From NCBI RefSeq assembly GCF_030285665.1, contig NZ_CP127295.1, positions 9,734,001 to 9,798,000 on the forward strand: a DNA stretch of 64,000 nt. The letters are read 5' to 3'. Every line of letters starts with the position of its first letter. Position 1 is the stretch's first letter. The notes under the pieces were generated by a model. The model made no database searches and was not told the DNA's origin. It was given only the letters and a program-made list of their open reading frames with translations. Below, one piece after another: positions 54,308-63,562 of the stretch. The stretch comes from Amycolatopsis mongoliensis (lineage in GTDB: Bacteria; Actinomycetota; Actinomycetes; Mycobacteriales; Pseudonocardiaceae). Position numbers and translations under genes: made by a program.

Positions 54308-55233
54308 CCGTACTCCTCTTCGTCTCCGGCGGTGCGGTCCAGCTCGGCCGCCGCGGAGGCCTCGGCCATCGAGCCGCCCGTCCAGCGGACGTGCAGCTCC
54401 GCCAGCGCCTCCGTCTGCTCGAACTGGACCGTCGCCTCGCGGTAGAGCTCCAGCAGCGCCAGGAAGCGCGCCACGATCTCGACCGTGTGCTCGCAGTCGT
54501 CGACCAGCTCACCGAACGTCGCCTGGCCGCGTTCGGCCAGCATCACCCGCAGCACCGCCGCGTGCTCGCGCACCGAGATGCGGCCCATGTGGATGTGCGC
54601 GATCGACACCGTCGGCGGCGGCTTCGGCCGGAACACCGCCACCGCGATCTCGGCGAACTTCTCCGGCGTCACGCCCAGCATCACCTCGGGCAGCAGCCCG
54701 ACGAACCGCTCCTCCAGCGCCACCGACCGCGGGTAGCGCCGCAGCGCACCCTGCTCCAGCTCGCCGAACAGCGCCGCCACCTGCTTGTACGCGCGGTACT
54801 GCAGGATCCGCGCGAACAGCAGGTCACGAGCCTCGAGCAGGGCCAGGTCGTCCTCGCTCTCGACCTCCGCCGACGGCAGCAGCCGCGCGGCCTTGAGGTC
54901 GAGCAGGGTCGCCGCGATGACCAGGAACTCGGTCGTCTCGTCGAGGTTCCAGTCCGCACCCAGCGCCCGCGTGTAGGCGATGAAGTCGTCGGTGACCCGG
55001 TGCAGCGCGACCTCGGTGACATCGAGCTGGTGCTGCGAGATCAGCTGCAGCAGCAGGTCGAACGGACCTTCGAAGTTGGCCAGCCGCACCTTGAACTTCG
55101 ACGTGCTCAGTTCCTCGTTGGCCAGGCCCTCGGGGACCATGCCGCCGTGCACCGTCTGGTGCTCGTGCGGCTGCTCTTCCGGGGCCTGCTCGACCGGCTC
55201 CGGCGGCGTTTCGGCCGATGCCGGGGTGTCCAT
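54304..55233 (-). CDS. scpA: Segregation and condensation protein A
   Basis: A 309-residue kleisin. After an acidic, Pro-rich first 45 residues comes the ScpA signature FKVRLANFEGPFDLLLQLIS and the helix LLDLKAARLLP; the C-terminal winged helix (ATFGELVDDCEHTVEIVARF) binds the SMC head. It bridges SMC and ScpB. Coupled by ATGA to both neighbours. Confidence 0.95.
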   Translation of the reverse strand: MDTPASAETPPEPVEQAPEEQPHEHQTVHGGMVPEGLANEELSTSKFKVRLANFEGPFDLLLQLISQHQLDVTEVALHRVTDDFIAYTRALGADWNLDETTEFLVIAATLLDLKAARLLPSAEVESEDDLALLEARDLLFARILQYRAYKQVAALFGELEQGALRRYPRSVALEERFVGLLPEVMLGVTPEKFAEIAVAVFRPKPPPTVSIAHIHMGRISVREHAAVLRVMLAERGQATFGELVDDCEHTVEIVARFLALLELYREATVQFEQTEALAELHVRWTGGSMAEASAAAELDRTAGDEEEYG

Positions 55234-55652
55234 CAGCCCTCGGTTTCGCCGCCGTCTGAGCCGACCACCCGCAGCCGCTGCACCAGCACCGACTCCTCGC
55301 CGTTCTGGTCGAAGTCGGCCAGCAGCACCGCGACGGCCTCACGGACCAGCCGGCCGCGGTCGACGACCAGCTCGTGCTTGGCGCGCAGCGTCAGCCGGGC
55401 CTGCTCCATGGCCACGAGCTCGTCGCCGGAGACGTAGACGGTGATCTTCGCGTCGTGCTTGGTCCGGCCGGACCCGTGCGGCGCCGCGCTGCGGGCGAGC
55501 TGTTCCGTCCGGCCGTTGCCTGAGGACTTCGGCTTGGCGTCTTCGGCCGGCTCGGCGGACGCGGGCGGCGCCTGGGGCGGAAGGTCGAGAGCGGGGCTGG
55601 AGGTGAGACGGAAGAGTTCCGACGCTCCGGGCAGGGAGGCGCGCCTGCTCAC
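55233..55652 (-). CDS. Small ribbon-helix-helix-like protein between ParA and ScpA
   Basis: A 139-residue protein. The first 65 residues are Pro/Ala-rich and probably disordered. Residues 70-115 (DAKITVYVSGDELVAMEQAR then LVREAVAVLLADF) have the strand-helix-helix pattern of a ribbon-helix-helix DNA-binding or ParG/CopG-type protein; that is my inference. Homologues are sometimes mislabelled as cobyrinate synthases, by association with ParA. ATGA overlaps on both sides put it in the ParA-ScpAB operon, where it may be a ParA partner in place of ParB. Confidence 0.85.
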   Translation of the reverse strand: MSRRASLPGASELFRLTSSPALDLPPQAPPASAEPAEDAKPKSSGNGRTEQLARSAAPHGSGRTKHDAKITVYVSGDELVAMEQARLTLRAKHELVVDRGRLVREAVAVLLADFDQNGEESVLVQRLRVVGSDGGETEG

Positions 55653-56620
55653 CGAGCGATCACCTCGCGGGCCAGCTGGCGGTACGCCGCGGCGCCGGCC
55701 GACTTGGGCGCCCAGGTCGTGATCGGCTCACCCGCGACCGTCGTCTCGGGGAACCGCACGGTGCGGTTGATGACCGTGTCGAACACGGTCTCGCCGAATG
55801 CCTCCACCACGCGAGCCATGACCTCCTTCGAGTGCAGGGTTCTCGGGTCGTACATGGTGGCGAGAATCCCGACTATGTCCAGTTTGGGGTTGAGCCGTTC
55901 CTGCACCTTCTCGATCGTGTCGATCAGGAGCGCGACGCCTCGGAGACTGAAGAACTCGCACTCGAGCGGGATGATCACGCCGTCCGCGGCGGTCAGCGCG
56001 TTCACCGTGAGCAAGCCGAGTGAGGGCTGGCAGTCGACAAGAACATAGTCGTAGTCGTTCATGACCGGACGAAGGACCCGTAACAACGTGTGCTCGCGCC
56101 CTACCTCAGCGACGAGCTGGACCTCCGCCGCGGACAGGTCGATGTTGCTCGGCAGCAGGTCAACGCCGTCGACGCGGGTTTTCATCAGCACGTCGGTGGC
56201 GCTGACCGACCGCTCCATGATGGCGTTGTAGACCGTCTGGTCCAGTTCGTGCGGCTGGATGCCGAGACCGACCGCGAGGGCGCCCTGCGGGTCGAAGTCG
56301 ACGAGCAGCACCTTGCGCCCGCACTCGGCCAGGGCGGCCCCCAGGTTGATGGTCGACGTCGTCTTGCCGACGCCGCCCTTCTGGTTGCACATCGCCATGA
56401 TCTTGGCCGGGCCGTGGCTCTCGAGCGGCGGCGGTTCGGGGATCTCGCGGATCGGGCGGCCGGTCGGCCCGATGCCCTCGAGCTTGACCTTCTTGCCGTT
56501 GCGCTCCTGCGGTTCGTCGCCGTCGTGGACCGCCGGGGTCGCGATCTTGACGTCGTTGAGGTTCGCCGCCGCCGACCCGGCGGACTCGGCCGGGTGGGCC
56601 GGCTGGTTCGGTGTCGACAT
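55649..56620 (-). CDS. ParA family ATPase of the condensin operon
   Basis: A 323-residue protein. I chose ATG 56620 (MSTPNQPAHP), 10 bases after AAGGAG. The first 75 residues are a variable tail. The deviant Walker A is CNQKGGVGKTTS with the signature Lys, then LLVDFDPQG (A') and YDYVLVDCQPSLG (Walker B). Chromosomal members in this position (Rv1708-like) work with SMC-ScpAB rather than with ParB. First gene of the operon; 146 bases separate it from xerD and I saw no parS (TGTTTCACGTGAAACA) there. Confidence 0.93.
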   Translation of the reverse strand: MSTPNQPAHPAESAGSAAANLNDVKIATPAVHDGDEPQERNGKKVKLEGIGPTGRPIREIPEPPPLESHGPAKIMAMCNQKGGVGKTTSTINLGAALAECGRKVLLVDFDPQGALAVGLGIQPHELDQTVYNAIMERSVSATDVLMKTRVDGVDLLPSNIDLSAAEVQLVAEVGREHTLLRVLRPVMNDYDYVLVDCQPSLGLLTVNALTAADGVIIPLECEFFSLRGVALLIDTIEKVQERLNPKLDIVGILATMYDPRTLHSKEVMARVVEAFGETVFDTVINRTVRFPETTVAGEPITTWAPKSAGAAAYRQLAREVIAR

Positions 56621-56766
56621 GGCGGGAAAGCTCCTTGTTCGTCGCGTCCGCCGCAGCCTATGCGCGGAGTCGGAGCCCCGGCAAAGCAACGCGCCGGACC
56701 CGAGGGGGCAATGTCACTCGACCGTCGGTCCAGCGTAGGAAGGCTGTAGGCGCCCTTTTGGGCCGT

Positions 56767-57708
56767 CTAGCCCAGCGCCCGCGGGTGCGCCGTCGCGTAC
56801 ACCTCGCGCAGGGTGTTGACCGTGACCAGCGTGTACACCTGCGTCGTCGTCACCGACGCGTGACCGAGCAGTTCCTGGACGACCCGGACGTCCGCGCCGC
56901 CTTCGAGCAGGTGCGTGGCGAAGGAGTGGCGGAGGGTGTGCGGCGAAACCGCGGCGACGATCCCCGCCCGTTCGGCGGTGTCCTTGAGGACCTGCCACGC
57001 GCTCTGCCGCGAAAGCCTGCTGCCGCGGGCGTTGAGGAACAGCGCCGCGGTGCCGCGGCCGTGGGCGGCGAGCGCCGGCCGCGCGCGGACGGTGTAGGCG
57101 TGCAGCGCGGCGAGCGCGGGGCGCCCGATCGGGACGAGCCGCTGCTTGCCGCCCTTGCCGTCGAGCAGCACGGTGCGTTCGACGTCGTCGACGTCGTCGA
57201 CGTCCAGGCCGACGGCTTCGGAGATCCGGGCGCCGGTCGAGTAGAGCACTTCCAGCAGGGCCCGGTCGCGCAGCGGGCGTTCGCCGTCCGGCGGTGGGGT
57301 CTCCAGCAACCGCAGGACGTCGTCGACGGGCAAGGCCTTGGGCAGCCGCTTCGCCGGTGTCGGCGGCCGGACCTCGCGGGCCGGGTTGTGCTCGGTGAGG
57401 CCCTCGGCGTGGGCGAACTTGTGCAGCCCCCGCACGGCGACCAGCGCCCGCGCGGCCGAGGAGGCAGCCAGCGGCTGGTGCTCGCCGTCGCCTTCCCGGA
57501 GCGCGGCGCCGAAGGACGTCACGTGCGCGGACGTGACGTCGGCGATCTTCGCGACACCGACGCCGTCGAGATGGGCGGCGTATCGGCGCAGGTCACGGGC
57601 GTAGCTGTCCAGGGTGTTGCGCGCGGTCCCGCGTTCGACGACCAGGTGGTCGAGGTAGGCGGCGATCACGTCGGCCGTGCTGTGCGGGCTGGAGGCCACG
57701 CGGGTCAC
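56767..57708 (-). CDS. xerD: Site-specific tyrosine recombinase XerD
   Basis: A 313-residue recombinase starting at GTG 57708. The N-terminal SAM-like domain is [22 protein letters not shown]. The catalytic set is intact: Arg in [20 protein letters not shown] (His and Arg), His in GHASVTTTQ and the Tyr nucleophile in QVYTLV. It resolves chromosome dimers at dif with XerC. Position beside parA-scpAB and NUDIX-pyrG matches mycobacterial gene order, so it is the housekeeping enzyme, not a phage integrase. Confidence 0.94.
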   Translation of the reverse strand: MTRVASSPHSTADVIAAYLDHLVVERGTARNTLDSYARDLRRYAAHLDGVGVAKIADVTSAHVTSFGAALREGDGEHQPLAASSAARALVAVRGLHKFAHAEGLTEHNPAREVRPPTPAKRLPKALPVDDVLRLLETPPPDGERPLRDRALLEVLYSTGARISEAVGLDVDDVDDVERTVLLDGKGGKQRLVPIGRPALAALHAYTVRARPALAAHGRGTAALFLNARGSRLSRQSAWQVLKDTAERAGIVAAVSPHTLRHSFATHLLEGGADVRVVQELLGHASVTTTQVYTLVTVNTLREVYATAHPRALG

Positions 57709-57778
57709 CTTAGGCCGCCCGGGGCTCGTGACCCGGCAGAAACCCCGTTCTCAGCTCCACGCGGTTACCTTGGACTGC

Positions 57779-58297
57779 ATGGAGTCGGACGAACTCCGCA
57801 TCGGCACGGCCGAGCGGGAGGAAGCGGCGAGGCTGCTCGCCGACCACTTCGGCATGGGCCGCATCACGCCGGACGAGTACGAGACGCGGGTGACGGACGC
57901 CTACGCGGCGACCACCCTGGGCGATCTGCGGCCGCTGTTCCGCGACCTGCCGCACCCGCACCCGGGGTTCTTCGGGCCGCCGCCGGCGTACCCGCAGCCG
58001 ACGATGCAGGTGCCGATGTACGGGCCGCCGGACCAGTATGCGCCGCCGGCCCCGATGCCGTACGCGCAGCAGCCGGTGCCGTACTCCTACCGGTCCAAGA
58101 CCGTGGCCGGGGTGCTGCAGATCGTGCTGCCGTTCGGCGTCGGCCGGTTCTACACCGGCCAGGTCGGGCTCGGCCTGCTCCAGCTGTTCGTCTGCCTGAT
58201 CACCCTCGGCTTCGGTGCGATCTGGCCGTTGATCGACGGCATCGTGCTGCTCGCCAACGGCGGCCTCGACGCCGAAGGCCGCCCACTACGCCCCTGA
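57779..58297 (+). CDS. DUF1707/TM2 domain membrane protein
   Basis: A 172-residue protein. I chose ATG 57779 (MESDELRIGTAERE), with TACCTT 7 bases upstream and no ribosome site. Residues 1-52 are the DUF1707 (SHOCT-like) domain (RIGTAEREEAARLLADHFGMGRI); a Pro/Tyr-rich linker follows; residues 105-160 are a TM2 pair of membrane helices with GVGRFYTGQVGLGLLQL. Its role is unknown. It interrupts the conserved NUDIX-xerD order on the opposite strand, and a palindrome follows its stop. Confidence 0.85.
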   Translation: MESDELRIGTAEREEAARLLADHFGMGRITPDEYETRVTDAYAATTLGDLRPLFRDLPHPHPGFFGPPPAYPQPTMQVPMYGPPDQYAPPAPMPYAQQPVPYSYRSKTVAGVLQIVLPFGVGRFYTGQVGLGLLQLFVCLITLGFGAIWPLIDGIVLLANGGLDAEGRPLRP

Positions 58298-58310
58298 CCC
58301 CGCACCTCCG

Positions 58311-58367
58311 AGTCCGTGAATGGCACATTGAGGGACTTGAAGTCCCTCAATGTGCCATTCACGGACT
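58311..58367. repeat. Perfect 57-base palindrome, copy B of a dispersed element
   Basis: 28-base arms around a single G. The inner 51 bases are the exact reverse complement of copy A at 16604-16654 (the centre base is C there). It lies 13 bases after the DUF1707/TM2 stop and 8 bases before the NUDIX stop, between convergent genes. Confidence 0.88.
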
Positions 58368-58375
58368 TTCGCGGG

Positions 58376-59005
58376 TCAGGCTTCCTTGCGCTTGGCGAAC
58401 GCCGTCGGACGGTCTTCCCATGGGGCGTCCGCGGGACGCGCCGGAGCCGCGCCCGAGAGCACCGCGTGCGCGGCCAGCACGCCGGACACCGTGGCGCCGT
58501 TGATCAGCTCACCCGCCAGGGCCATCCGGACGGCCTCGGCGAGCGGGAACTTGCGGATCACCAGGTCCGCCTCCTCCTCGCCGAGCACGTCGCGGTCCAC
58601 ATCGGACAGTCCGCGGGCCAGGAAGACCCGCACGACCTCGTCGGTGAAGCCGGGTGACGCCGCGACGTCGACCAGCGTCACCCAGTCCGAAGCGGTCAGG
58701 CCGACCTCTTCGACGAGCTCCCGGCGAGCCGTGCCGACCGGGTCCTCGCCGAGGTGGTCGATCAGGCCGGCGGGCAGCTCCCACAGCCGGTGCCCGATCG
58801 GGTGCCGGTACTGGTGGATCAGCGTGACCTGCTGCTCGTCGTCCAGCGCGACGATCGCGACCGCGCCGAGGTGCTCGATCACCTCGCGGACCGCGGTGTC
58901 GCCACCCGGCATCACGACGTCGTCGATCCGCAGGCCGACGACGCGTCCGATGTGGACGTCACGGCTGGCCGCGACGCTGAACTCGTGCTCGCCCGGCGCG
59001 GTCAC
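58376..59005 (-). CDS. NUDIX hydrolase, ADP-ribose pyrophosphatase type
   Basis: A 209-residue hydrolase. GTG 59005 overlaps the pyrG stop (GTGA), which decides the start. The NUDIX box runs from [20 protein letters not shown] with the EEVG that follows, and [15 protein letters not shown] precedes it, as in ADP-ribose pyrophosphatases. It removes ADP-ribose or a similar nucleotide diphosphate. The pyrG-NUDIX-xerD order is shared with mycobacteria. Confidence 0.92.
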   Translation of the reverse strand: MTAPGEHEFSVAASRDVHIGRVVGLRIDDVVMPGGDTAVREVIEHLGAVAIVALDDEQQVTLIHQYRHPIGHRLWELPAGLIDHLGEDPVGTARRELVEEVGLTASDWVTLVDVAASPGFTDEVVRVFLARGLSDVDRDVLGEEEADLVIRKFPLAEAVRMALAGELINGATVSGVLAAHAVLSGAAPARPADAPWEDRPTAFAKRKEA

Positions 59006-60702
59006 CGGGCCGCCACGGGGGCCTCGGGCAGCTCGACCGGCAGCCGCTCGGCGACCTTGCGGTCCACCACGGCCTTGACGAACGCGCTGAACAGCGGGTG
59101 CGGCCGGGTCGGGCGGCTCTTGAGCTCCGGGTGCGCCTGCGTGCCGACGAAGAACGGGTGCACGTCGGCGGGCAGCTCGACGAACTCGACCAGGCGGTCG
59201 TCCGGCGACGTGCCGGAGAACACCAGGCCCGCGTCGGTGAGCTGCTTGCGGTAGGCGTTGTTCACCTCGTAGCGGTGCCGGTGCCGCTCGGACACCTCGG
59301 TGGTGCCGTACGCCTTGGCGACCTGCGAACCCGGCTTGAGCTTCGCCGGGTAGGCGCCCAGGCGCATGGTGCCGCCCATGTCCCGCTCCCCCGCGACGAC
59401 GTCGCGCTGGTCGGCCATCGTCGAGATCACCGGGTGCTTGGTGTTCTCGTCGAACTCCGACGACCCGGCGTCGGCGATGCCGGCCAGGTGCCGGGCCGCC
59501 TCGATGACCATGCACTGCAGGCCGAGGCACAGCCCGAGCAGCGGCACGCCGCGGGTGCGGGCGTACTCGATCGCGCCGACCTTGCCCTCGATGCCGCGGA
59601 TGCCGAAGCCGCCCGGGATCAGCACACCGTCCACATCGGACAGCACCGATGCCGCACCGGACGCGGTCTGCGCGTCGTCGGAGGCGACCCAGACGATCTC
59701 GACCTTGGCGCGGTGGGCGAACCCGCCCGCGCGCAGCGCCTCGGTGACCGACAGGTAGGCGTCCGGCAGGTCGATGTACTTGCCGACGACGGCGACCCGC
59801 ACGGTCTCGCTCGGGTTGTGCACCCGGTCGAGCAGGTCGCCCCACACCGTCCAGTCGACGTCGCGGAACGGCAGCCCGAGGCGGCGGACGACGTAGGCGT
59901 CGAGCGCCTCGCCGTGCAGCACCTTCGGGATGTCGTAGATGGACCGCGCGTCGGGGCAGGCGATGACGGCCTCGGTGTCGACGTCGCACATCAGGCCGAT
60001 CTTGCGCTTGAGGTCCTCGGGGATCTCGCGGTCGGCCCGGCAGACCAGCGCGTCGGGCTGGATGCCGATGTTGCGCAGCGCGGCGACCGAGTGCTGGGTC
60101 GGCTTCGTCTTGAGCTCGCCCGACGGCGCCAGGTACGGCACCAGCGAGACGTGCAGGAAGAAGCAGTGGTCGCGGCCGACGTCGTGGCGGACCTGGCGGC
60201 AGGCCTCCAGGAACGGCAGGGACTCGATGTCGCCGACCGTGCCGCCGACCTCGGTGATGACGACGTCCGGGGCGGTCCCGGCCTCGTCCGGCTCGGCGGC
60301 CGCGGTGATCCGGGCCTTGATCTCGTCGGTGATGTGCGGAATGACCTGCACGGTGTCGCCGAGGTACTCGCCGCGGCGCTCCTTGGCGATCACCTCGGAG
60401 TAGACCTGGCCGGTCGTGACGTTGGCCTTGCCGTCGAGGTCGCGGTCGAGGAAGCGCTCGTAGTGCCCGATGTCGAGGTCGGTCTCGGCGCCGTCGTCGG
60501 TGACGAACACCTCACCGTGCTGGAACGGGTTCATCGTCCCGGGGTCGACGTTGAGGTACGGATCGAGCTTCTGCATCGTGACGCGAAGCCCGCGCGCGGT
60601 AAGGAGTTGTCCCAGGCTGGAAGCCGTGAGTCCCTTACCCAGAGAGGAGGCGACGCCTCCGGTGACAAATACGTACTTGGTAGCCCGCGACTGAAGTCCC
60701 AC
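59002..60702 (-). CDS. pyrG: CTP synthase
   Basis: A 566-residue enzyme. I chose GTG 60702 ([16 protein letters not shown]), which matches the family's usual N-terminus; upstream sequence in the same frame belongs to a different gene's antisense. The synthase domain starts [19 protein letters not shown]; the glutaminase domain has its Cys in [11 protein letters not shown] and the His-Glu pair in THPEL-type [10 protein letters not shown]. It makes CTP from UTP, ATP and glutamine. Confidence 0.96.
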   Translation of the reverse strand: MGLQSRATKYVFVTGGVASSLGKGLTASSLGQLLTARGLRVTMQKLDPYLNVDPGTMNPFQHGEVFVTDDGAETDLDIGHYERFLDRDLDGKANVTTGQVYSEVIAKERRGEYLGDTVQVIPHITDEIKARITAAAEPDEAGTAPDVVITEVGGTVGDIESLPFLEACRQVRHDVGRDHCFFLHVSLVPYLAPSGELKTKPTQHSVAALRNIGIQPDALVCRADREIPEDLKRKIGLMCDVDTEAVIACPDARSIYDIPKVLHGEALDAYVVRRLGLPFRDVDWTVWGDLLDRVHNPSETVRVAVVGKYIDLPDAYLSVTEALRAGGFAHRAKVEIVWVASDDAQTASGAASVLSDVDGVLIPGGFGIRGIEGKVGAIEYARTRGVPLLGLCLGLQCMVIEAARHLAGIADAGSSEFDENTKHPVISTMADQRDVVAGERDMGGTMRLGAYPAKLKPGSQVAKAYGTTEVSERHRHRYEVNNAYRKQLTDAGLVFSGTSPDDRLVEFVELPADVHPFFVGTQAHPELKSRPTRPHPLFSAFVKAVVDRKVAERLPVELPEAPVAAR

Positions 60703-60791
60703 GGGCCGCCAGCATATCCCAAGCCGGCCGAACCGCTCGCCGGGACATGCCCGAACTGTCTTTTGTGCCCTTGACCACCCGCAGGGGTGAG

Positions 60792-61952
60792 TCAGGCGGC
60801 GGCCTTCGCCGGACGCAGGCGCGGGCGCCCGGTGAGCGCGCGGCTGCCCGGCAGGCGGCGCAACGCCTCGACGATCACGATCGTCAGCGCGATCGTGGCC
60901 ACGTAGATGATCACGCTCAGCCACGGTGCGCCGAAGCGCTCGGCCACGTGCGGGATCGCCGGGCCCAGGAGGGCCAGGGCCAGCGGATGGACGAGGAACA
61001 CGCTGAACGACCGGTTCGCCGCCCACGAGACCACCCGGGCGCCCCGGCTGCCGTCCCGGCGGCGGCCCGCCCACCAGGTGGCGAACGCGTAGATCGCCGC
61101 GATGACGGTGACGCACCACGGGATCAGGTAGGGCTGGAACGGGTCGCTGGCCACCTGCGGGAACGTTCCACTGTGGACGGTGCGCAGGTAGTACCACTCG
61201 GTGCCGGCGAGCACCGCCACGAGCGCGCCGCCGAGCAGCAGCCGGTGCCGGCCGACCCAGGCGTGCACGGCCTCGAAGTGCATGGCCACCACGGCGCCGA
61301 ACACGGTGTAGAACTGGTACGGCAGCAGCGTGGCGTACAGGTGGGTGATCGTCTCGTAGCCGACGCCGAACGGCTGGTAGGTCATGAACAGCGTCACGCC
61401 GACCTGCAGCACCCCGCTGCCGAGCAGCAGCCACTTGTGCTTTCCCGCGGTCGCGCGCAACAGCTTCATCAGCACCGGGAACAGCAGGTACACCTGCATC
61501 GTCACGAGCAGGAAGTACAGGTGGTACCAGGCGCCGCCGGTGACGAGGTCCTTGACCAGCAGGCGCATCGACGCCTCGAGCGAGTCCGGCTGCTGCGTGC
61601 CGGTGACCAGCGAGAACGCCCAGAAGAACATCGACCAGGCCAGGTACGGCGTCGCGACCAGCGGCAGCCGGCGGCGCCAGAAGTCGCCGGGGGTGATCTC
61701 GCGGCCGCGGTTCTGGAACACCAGCACGAACCCGGTCAGCGCGAAGAACGCCTCCCGCGTGAAGTGCAGCGGAGTCTCGACGGCGTTGGCGCCGACGTCC
61801 TGCGCGAAGTTGGTCGCGCCGACCACGTGGATGAGGATCACGCAGGCGAACGTGACCAATCGGAACAGGTCGATCTGGTGCAGGTACGGCGCTTTCCCAC
61901 CCGGTCTCGCGATCCGGGAGGGAGCTTCGAGAGTGGCCTGGGCAGTCGTCAT
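60792..61952 (-). CDS. Acyltransferase family 3 membrane protein
   Basis: A 386-residue membrane protein with about ten hydrophobic segments from residue 25 to 370. [20 protein letters not shown] is the family opening with its catalytic-region Arg and His, and [16 protein letters not shown] follows. Such enzymes O-acylate sugars or cell-wall polymers at the membrane. The substrate is not evident. It lies 89 bases from pyrG on the same strand. Confidence 0.88.
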   Translation of the reverse strand: MTTAQATLEAPSRIARPGGKAPYLHQIDLFRLVTFACVILIHVVGATNFAQDVGANAVETPLHFTREAFFALTGFVLVFQNRGREITPGDFWRRRLPLVATPYLAWSMFFWAFSLVTGTQQPDSLEASMRLLVKDLVTGGAWYHLYFLLVTMQVYLLFPVLMKLLRATAGKHKWLLLGSGVLQVGVTLFMTYQPFGVGYETITHLYATLLPYQFYTVFGAVVAMHFEAVHAWVGRHRLLLGGALVAVLAGTEWYYLRTVHSGTFPQVASDPFQPYLIPWCVTVIAAIYAFATWWAGRRRDGSRGARVVSWAANRSFSVFLVHPLALALLGPAIPHVAERFGAPWLSVIIYVATIALTIVIVEALRRLPGSRALTGRPRLRPAKAAA

Positions 61953-62168
61953 CGTGCCGCCGTTCCGGCACCGTCGTCGGCGTGGTTCACGTTGTCAGAC
62001 TTGCCACCCATTCTGTGAATTTCCCATGAAGGCACTGGGAAGCGCCTGTTGGCGGAGGTCCCGCGGGCTGTTGGATATGCCACTCCCGCTCACGGAGCGA
62101 GGACCCGCCGATCATGTTAATACGTGAGCTCTCCGGCACCGAGCGTGACCTTCGTCATCCCGCCGTGA

Positions 62169-63500
62169 TCAGCGGAAAACCTCCTGCTCGACCTCCTGCC
62201 GGACCGCCGAAAGCGCGTCGCGGAGTTCGGCGTGTCCCACCGAGCCCAGCGCCAGCCGGAGCGCCTGCGGCACCGCCGGGGTCGTCGCGAACGGCTCGGC
62301 CGTGGAGACCGCGACGCGCCGCCGGGCGAGCGCCGCCACGATGCGGTCCGGCCGGGAGTCGCGGGCGAGCGGCAGCCACCGGAAGTACGACGACGGGTGC
62401 CCGGTCCACGGAAGCCCGGCCAGCACCTCCGAGGCGAGTGCCTGCCGCTGTCGCGCGTCTTCGCGCTTGCGGACCTCCAAGCGTGCCACGGTACCGTCGT
62501 CGAGCCATCGGCGCGCGATGGCCGCGGTCAGGGCGGGCGTGTTCCACGTCGTGGCCCGGATCGCGCTTTCGAGCGCCGGCACGAGCCCGGCCGGCGCGAC
62601 AGCGAACCCGAAGCGCAACCCGGTCGCGACGCTCTTCGACAGCCCCGAAACGTGGACGGTGGCTTCCGGCGCGAGCATCGCCAACGGCGGGGGCGCGTCC
62701 TCGGCGAGGTAGGCGTACGACCCGTCCTCGATGATCGTCAGCCCGTGCCGCCGGGCGATCTCGGCGAGCCGCGCGCGCTGCTCGGCGGCGAGCACCCAGC
62801 CCAGCGGGTTGTGCAGGGTCGGCATCGCGTACAGCGCGCGGACCCGGCGACGGCGGCACAGCCGGTCGAGCGCGTCGAGGTCGGGCCCCTCGGCGGTCAC
62901 CGGGAGCGGCGCGAGGTCGAGCCCGAGCGTGCGCGCGAGCACCCGGAACCCCGGGTAGGTGAGGGCGTCCACCGCGACGACGTCGCCGGGCCGCAGCAGC
63001 GCCATCGCCGTCACCGCCAGCCCGTGCTGCGCGCCGTCGACGATCAGCACGCGCTCGCGGCCGGCTTCGAGCCCGCGCCGACGCAGGTGGCGGGCGACGG
63101 CGGCCCGGTCGTCCGCGCGCCCCCGGTGCGGCTGGTAGCGCAGCAGCGCGTCGAGGTCCCCGGCCGTCGCGAGGTCCCGCAGCGCCTGGCGCAGCAGGTC
63201 GGCCTGGCCGGGGATCGACGGCGAGTTGAAGCTGAGGTCCACGGCGTCGGCCGCGACCGAGCGTTCGTCGGCGCCGTCGCCGGCGGCGAGGTCGCGGACG
63301 AACGTGCCCCGCCCCTGCTCGCAGCTGACCAGGCCCATCGCTTCGAGCTCGGCGTACACCCGGGACGCCGTCACGACGGCGATGCCTTCGTCGGCCGCGA
63401 GCCGGCGGTGGGTGGGCAGCCGGGTGCCGGCCGGCCACTGCCCGCCGCGGATCTTCGCCGCGAACGCGTCCACGACGACCTTGTACTTCGGCACCCGCAC
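62169..63500 (-). CDS. MocR-type GntR/aminotransferase transcriptional regulator
   Basis: A 443-residue regulator starting at GTG 63500. Residues 1-75 are a GntR winged helix (AGTRLPTHRRLAADEGIAVV), joined to an aminotransferase fold whose PLP Lys is in SGLSKSVATGLRFG and whose NPLGW and DGSYAY motifs bind the cofactor. MocR proteins usually sense an amine or PLP itself. It is divergent from a DJ-1/PfpI gene with an inverted repeat in between. Confidence 0.92.
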   Translation of the reverse strand: MRVPKYKVVVDAFAAKIRGGQWPAGTRLPTHRRLAADEGIAVVTASRVYAELEAMGLVSCEQGRGTFVRDLAAGDGADERSVAADAVDLSFNSPSIPGQADLLRQALRDLATAGDLDALLRYQPHRGRADDRAAVARHLRRRGLEAGRERVLIVDGAQHGLAVTAMALLRPGDVVAVDALTYPGFRVLARTLGLDLAPLPVTAEGPDLDALDRLCRRRRVRALYAMPTLHNPLGWVLAAEQRARLAEIARRHGLTIIEDGSYAYLAEDAPPPLAMLAPEATVHVSGLSKSVATGLRFGFAVAPAGLVPALESAIRATTWNTPALTAAIARRWLDDGTVARLEVRKREDARQRQALASEVLAGLPWTGHPSSYFRWLPLARDSRPDRIVAALARRRVAVSTAEPFATTPAVPQALRLALGSVGHAELRDALSAVRQEVEQEVFR

Positions 63501-63514
63501 GCCGCGATTGTAGG

Positions 63515-63538
63515 CAGGACAATTTGTGGACTGTCCTG
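63515..63538. promoter_or_regulatory. MocR-type operator
   Basis: CAGGACA (63515-63521) and TGTCCTG (63532-63538) are exact complements separated by 10 bases, midway between the divergent MocR and DJ-1/PfpI genes. Confidence 0.6.
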
Positions 63539-63550
63539 GATCGGCGGTCC

Positions 63551-63556
63551 TAGCGT
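63551..63556 (+). promoter_or_regulatory. -10 hexamer of the leaderless DJ-1/PfpI gene
   Basis: TAGCGT ends 6 bases before ATG 63563, with no ribosome site. Confidence 0.45.
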
Positions 63557-63562
63557 GCGGGC

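Noticed and set aside
56621..56766. Possible parS upstream of parA
   Set aside because: No TGTTTCACGTGAAACA-like sequence is present in this gap or elsewhere that I noticed.
56767..57708. Tyrosine recombinase as a sign of an integrated element
   Set aside because: Gene order and full-length XerD motifs identify the housekeeping enzyme; no att repeats, excisionase or phage genes nearby.
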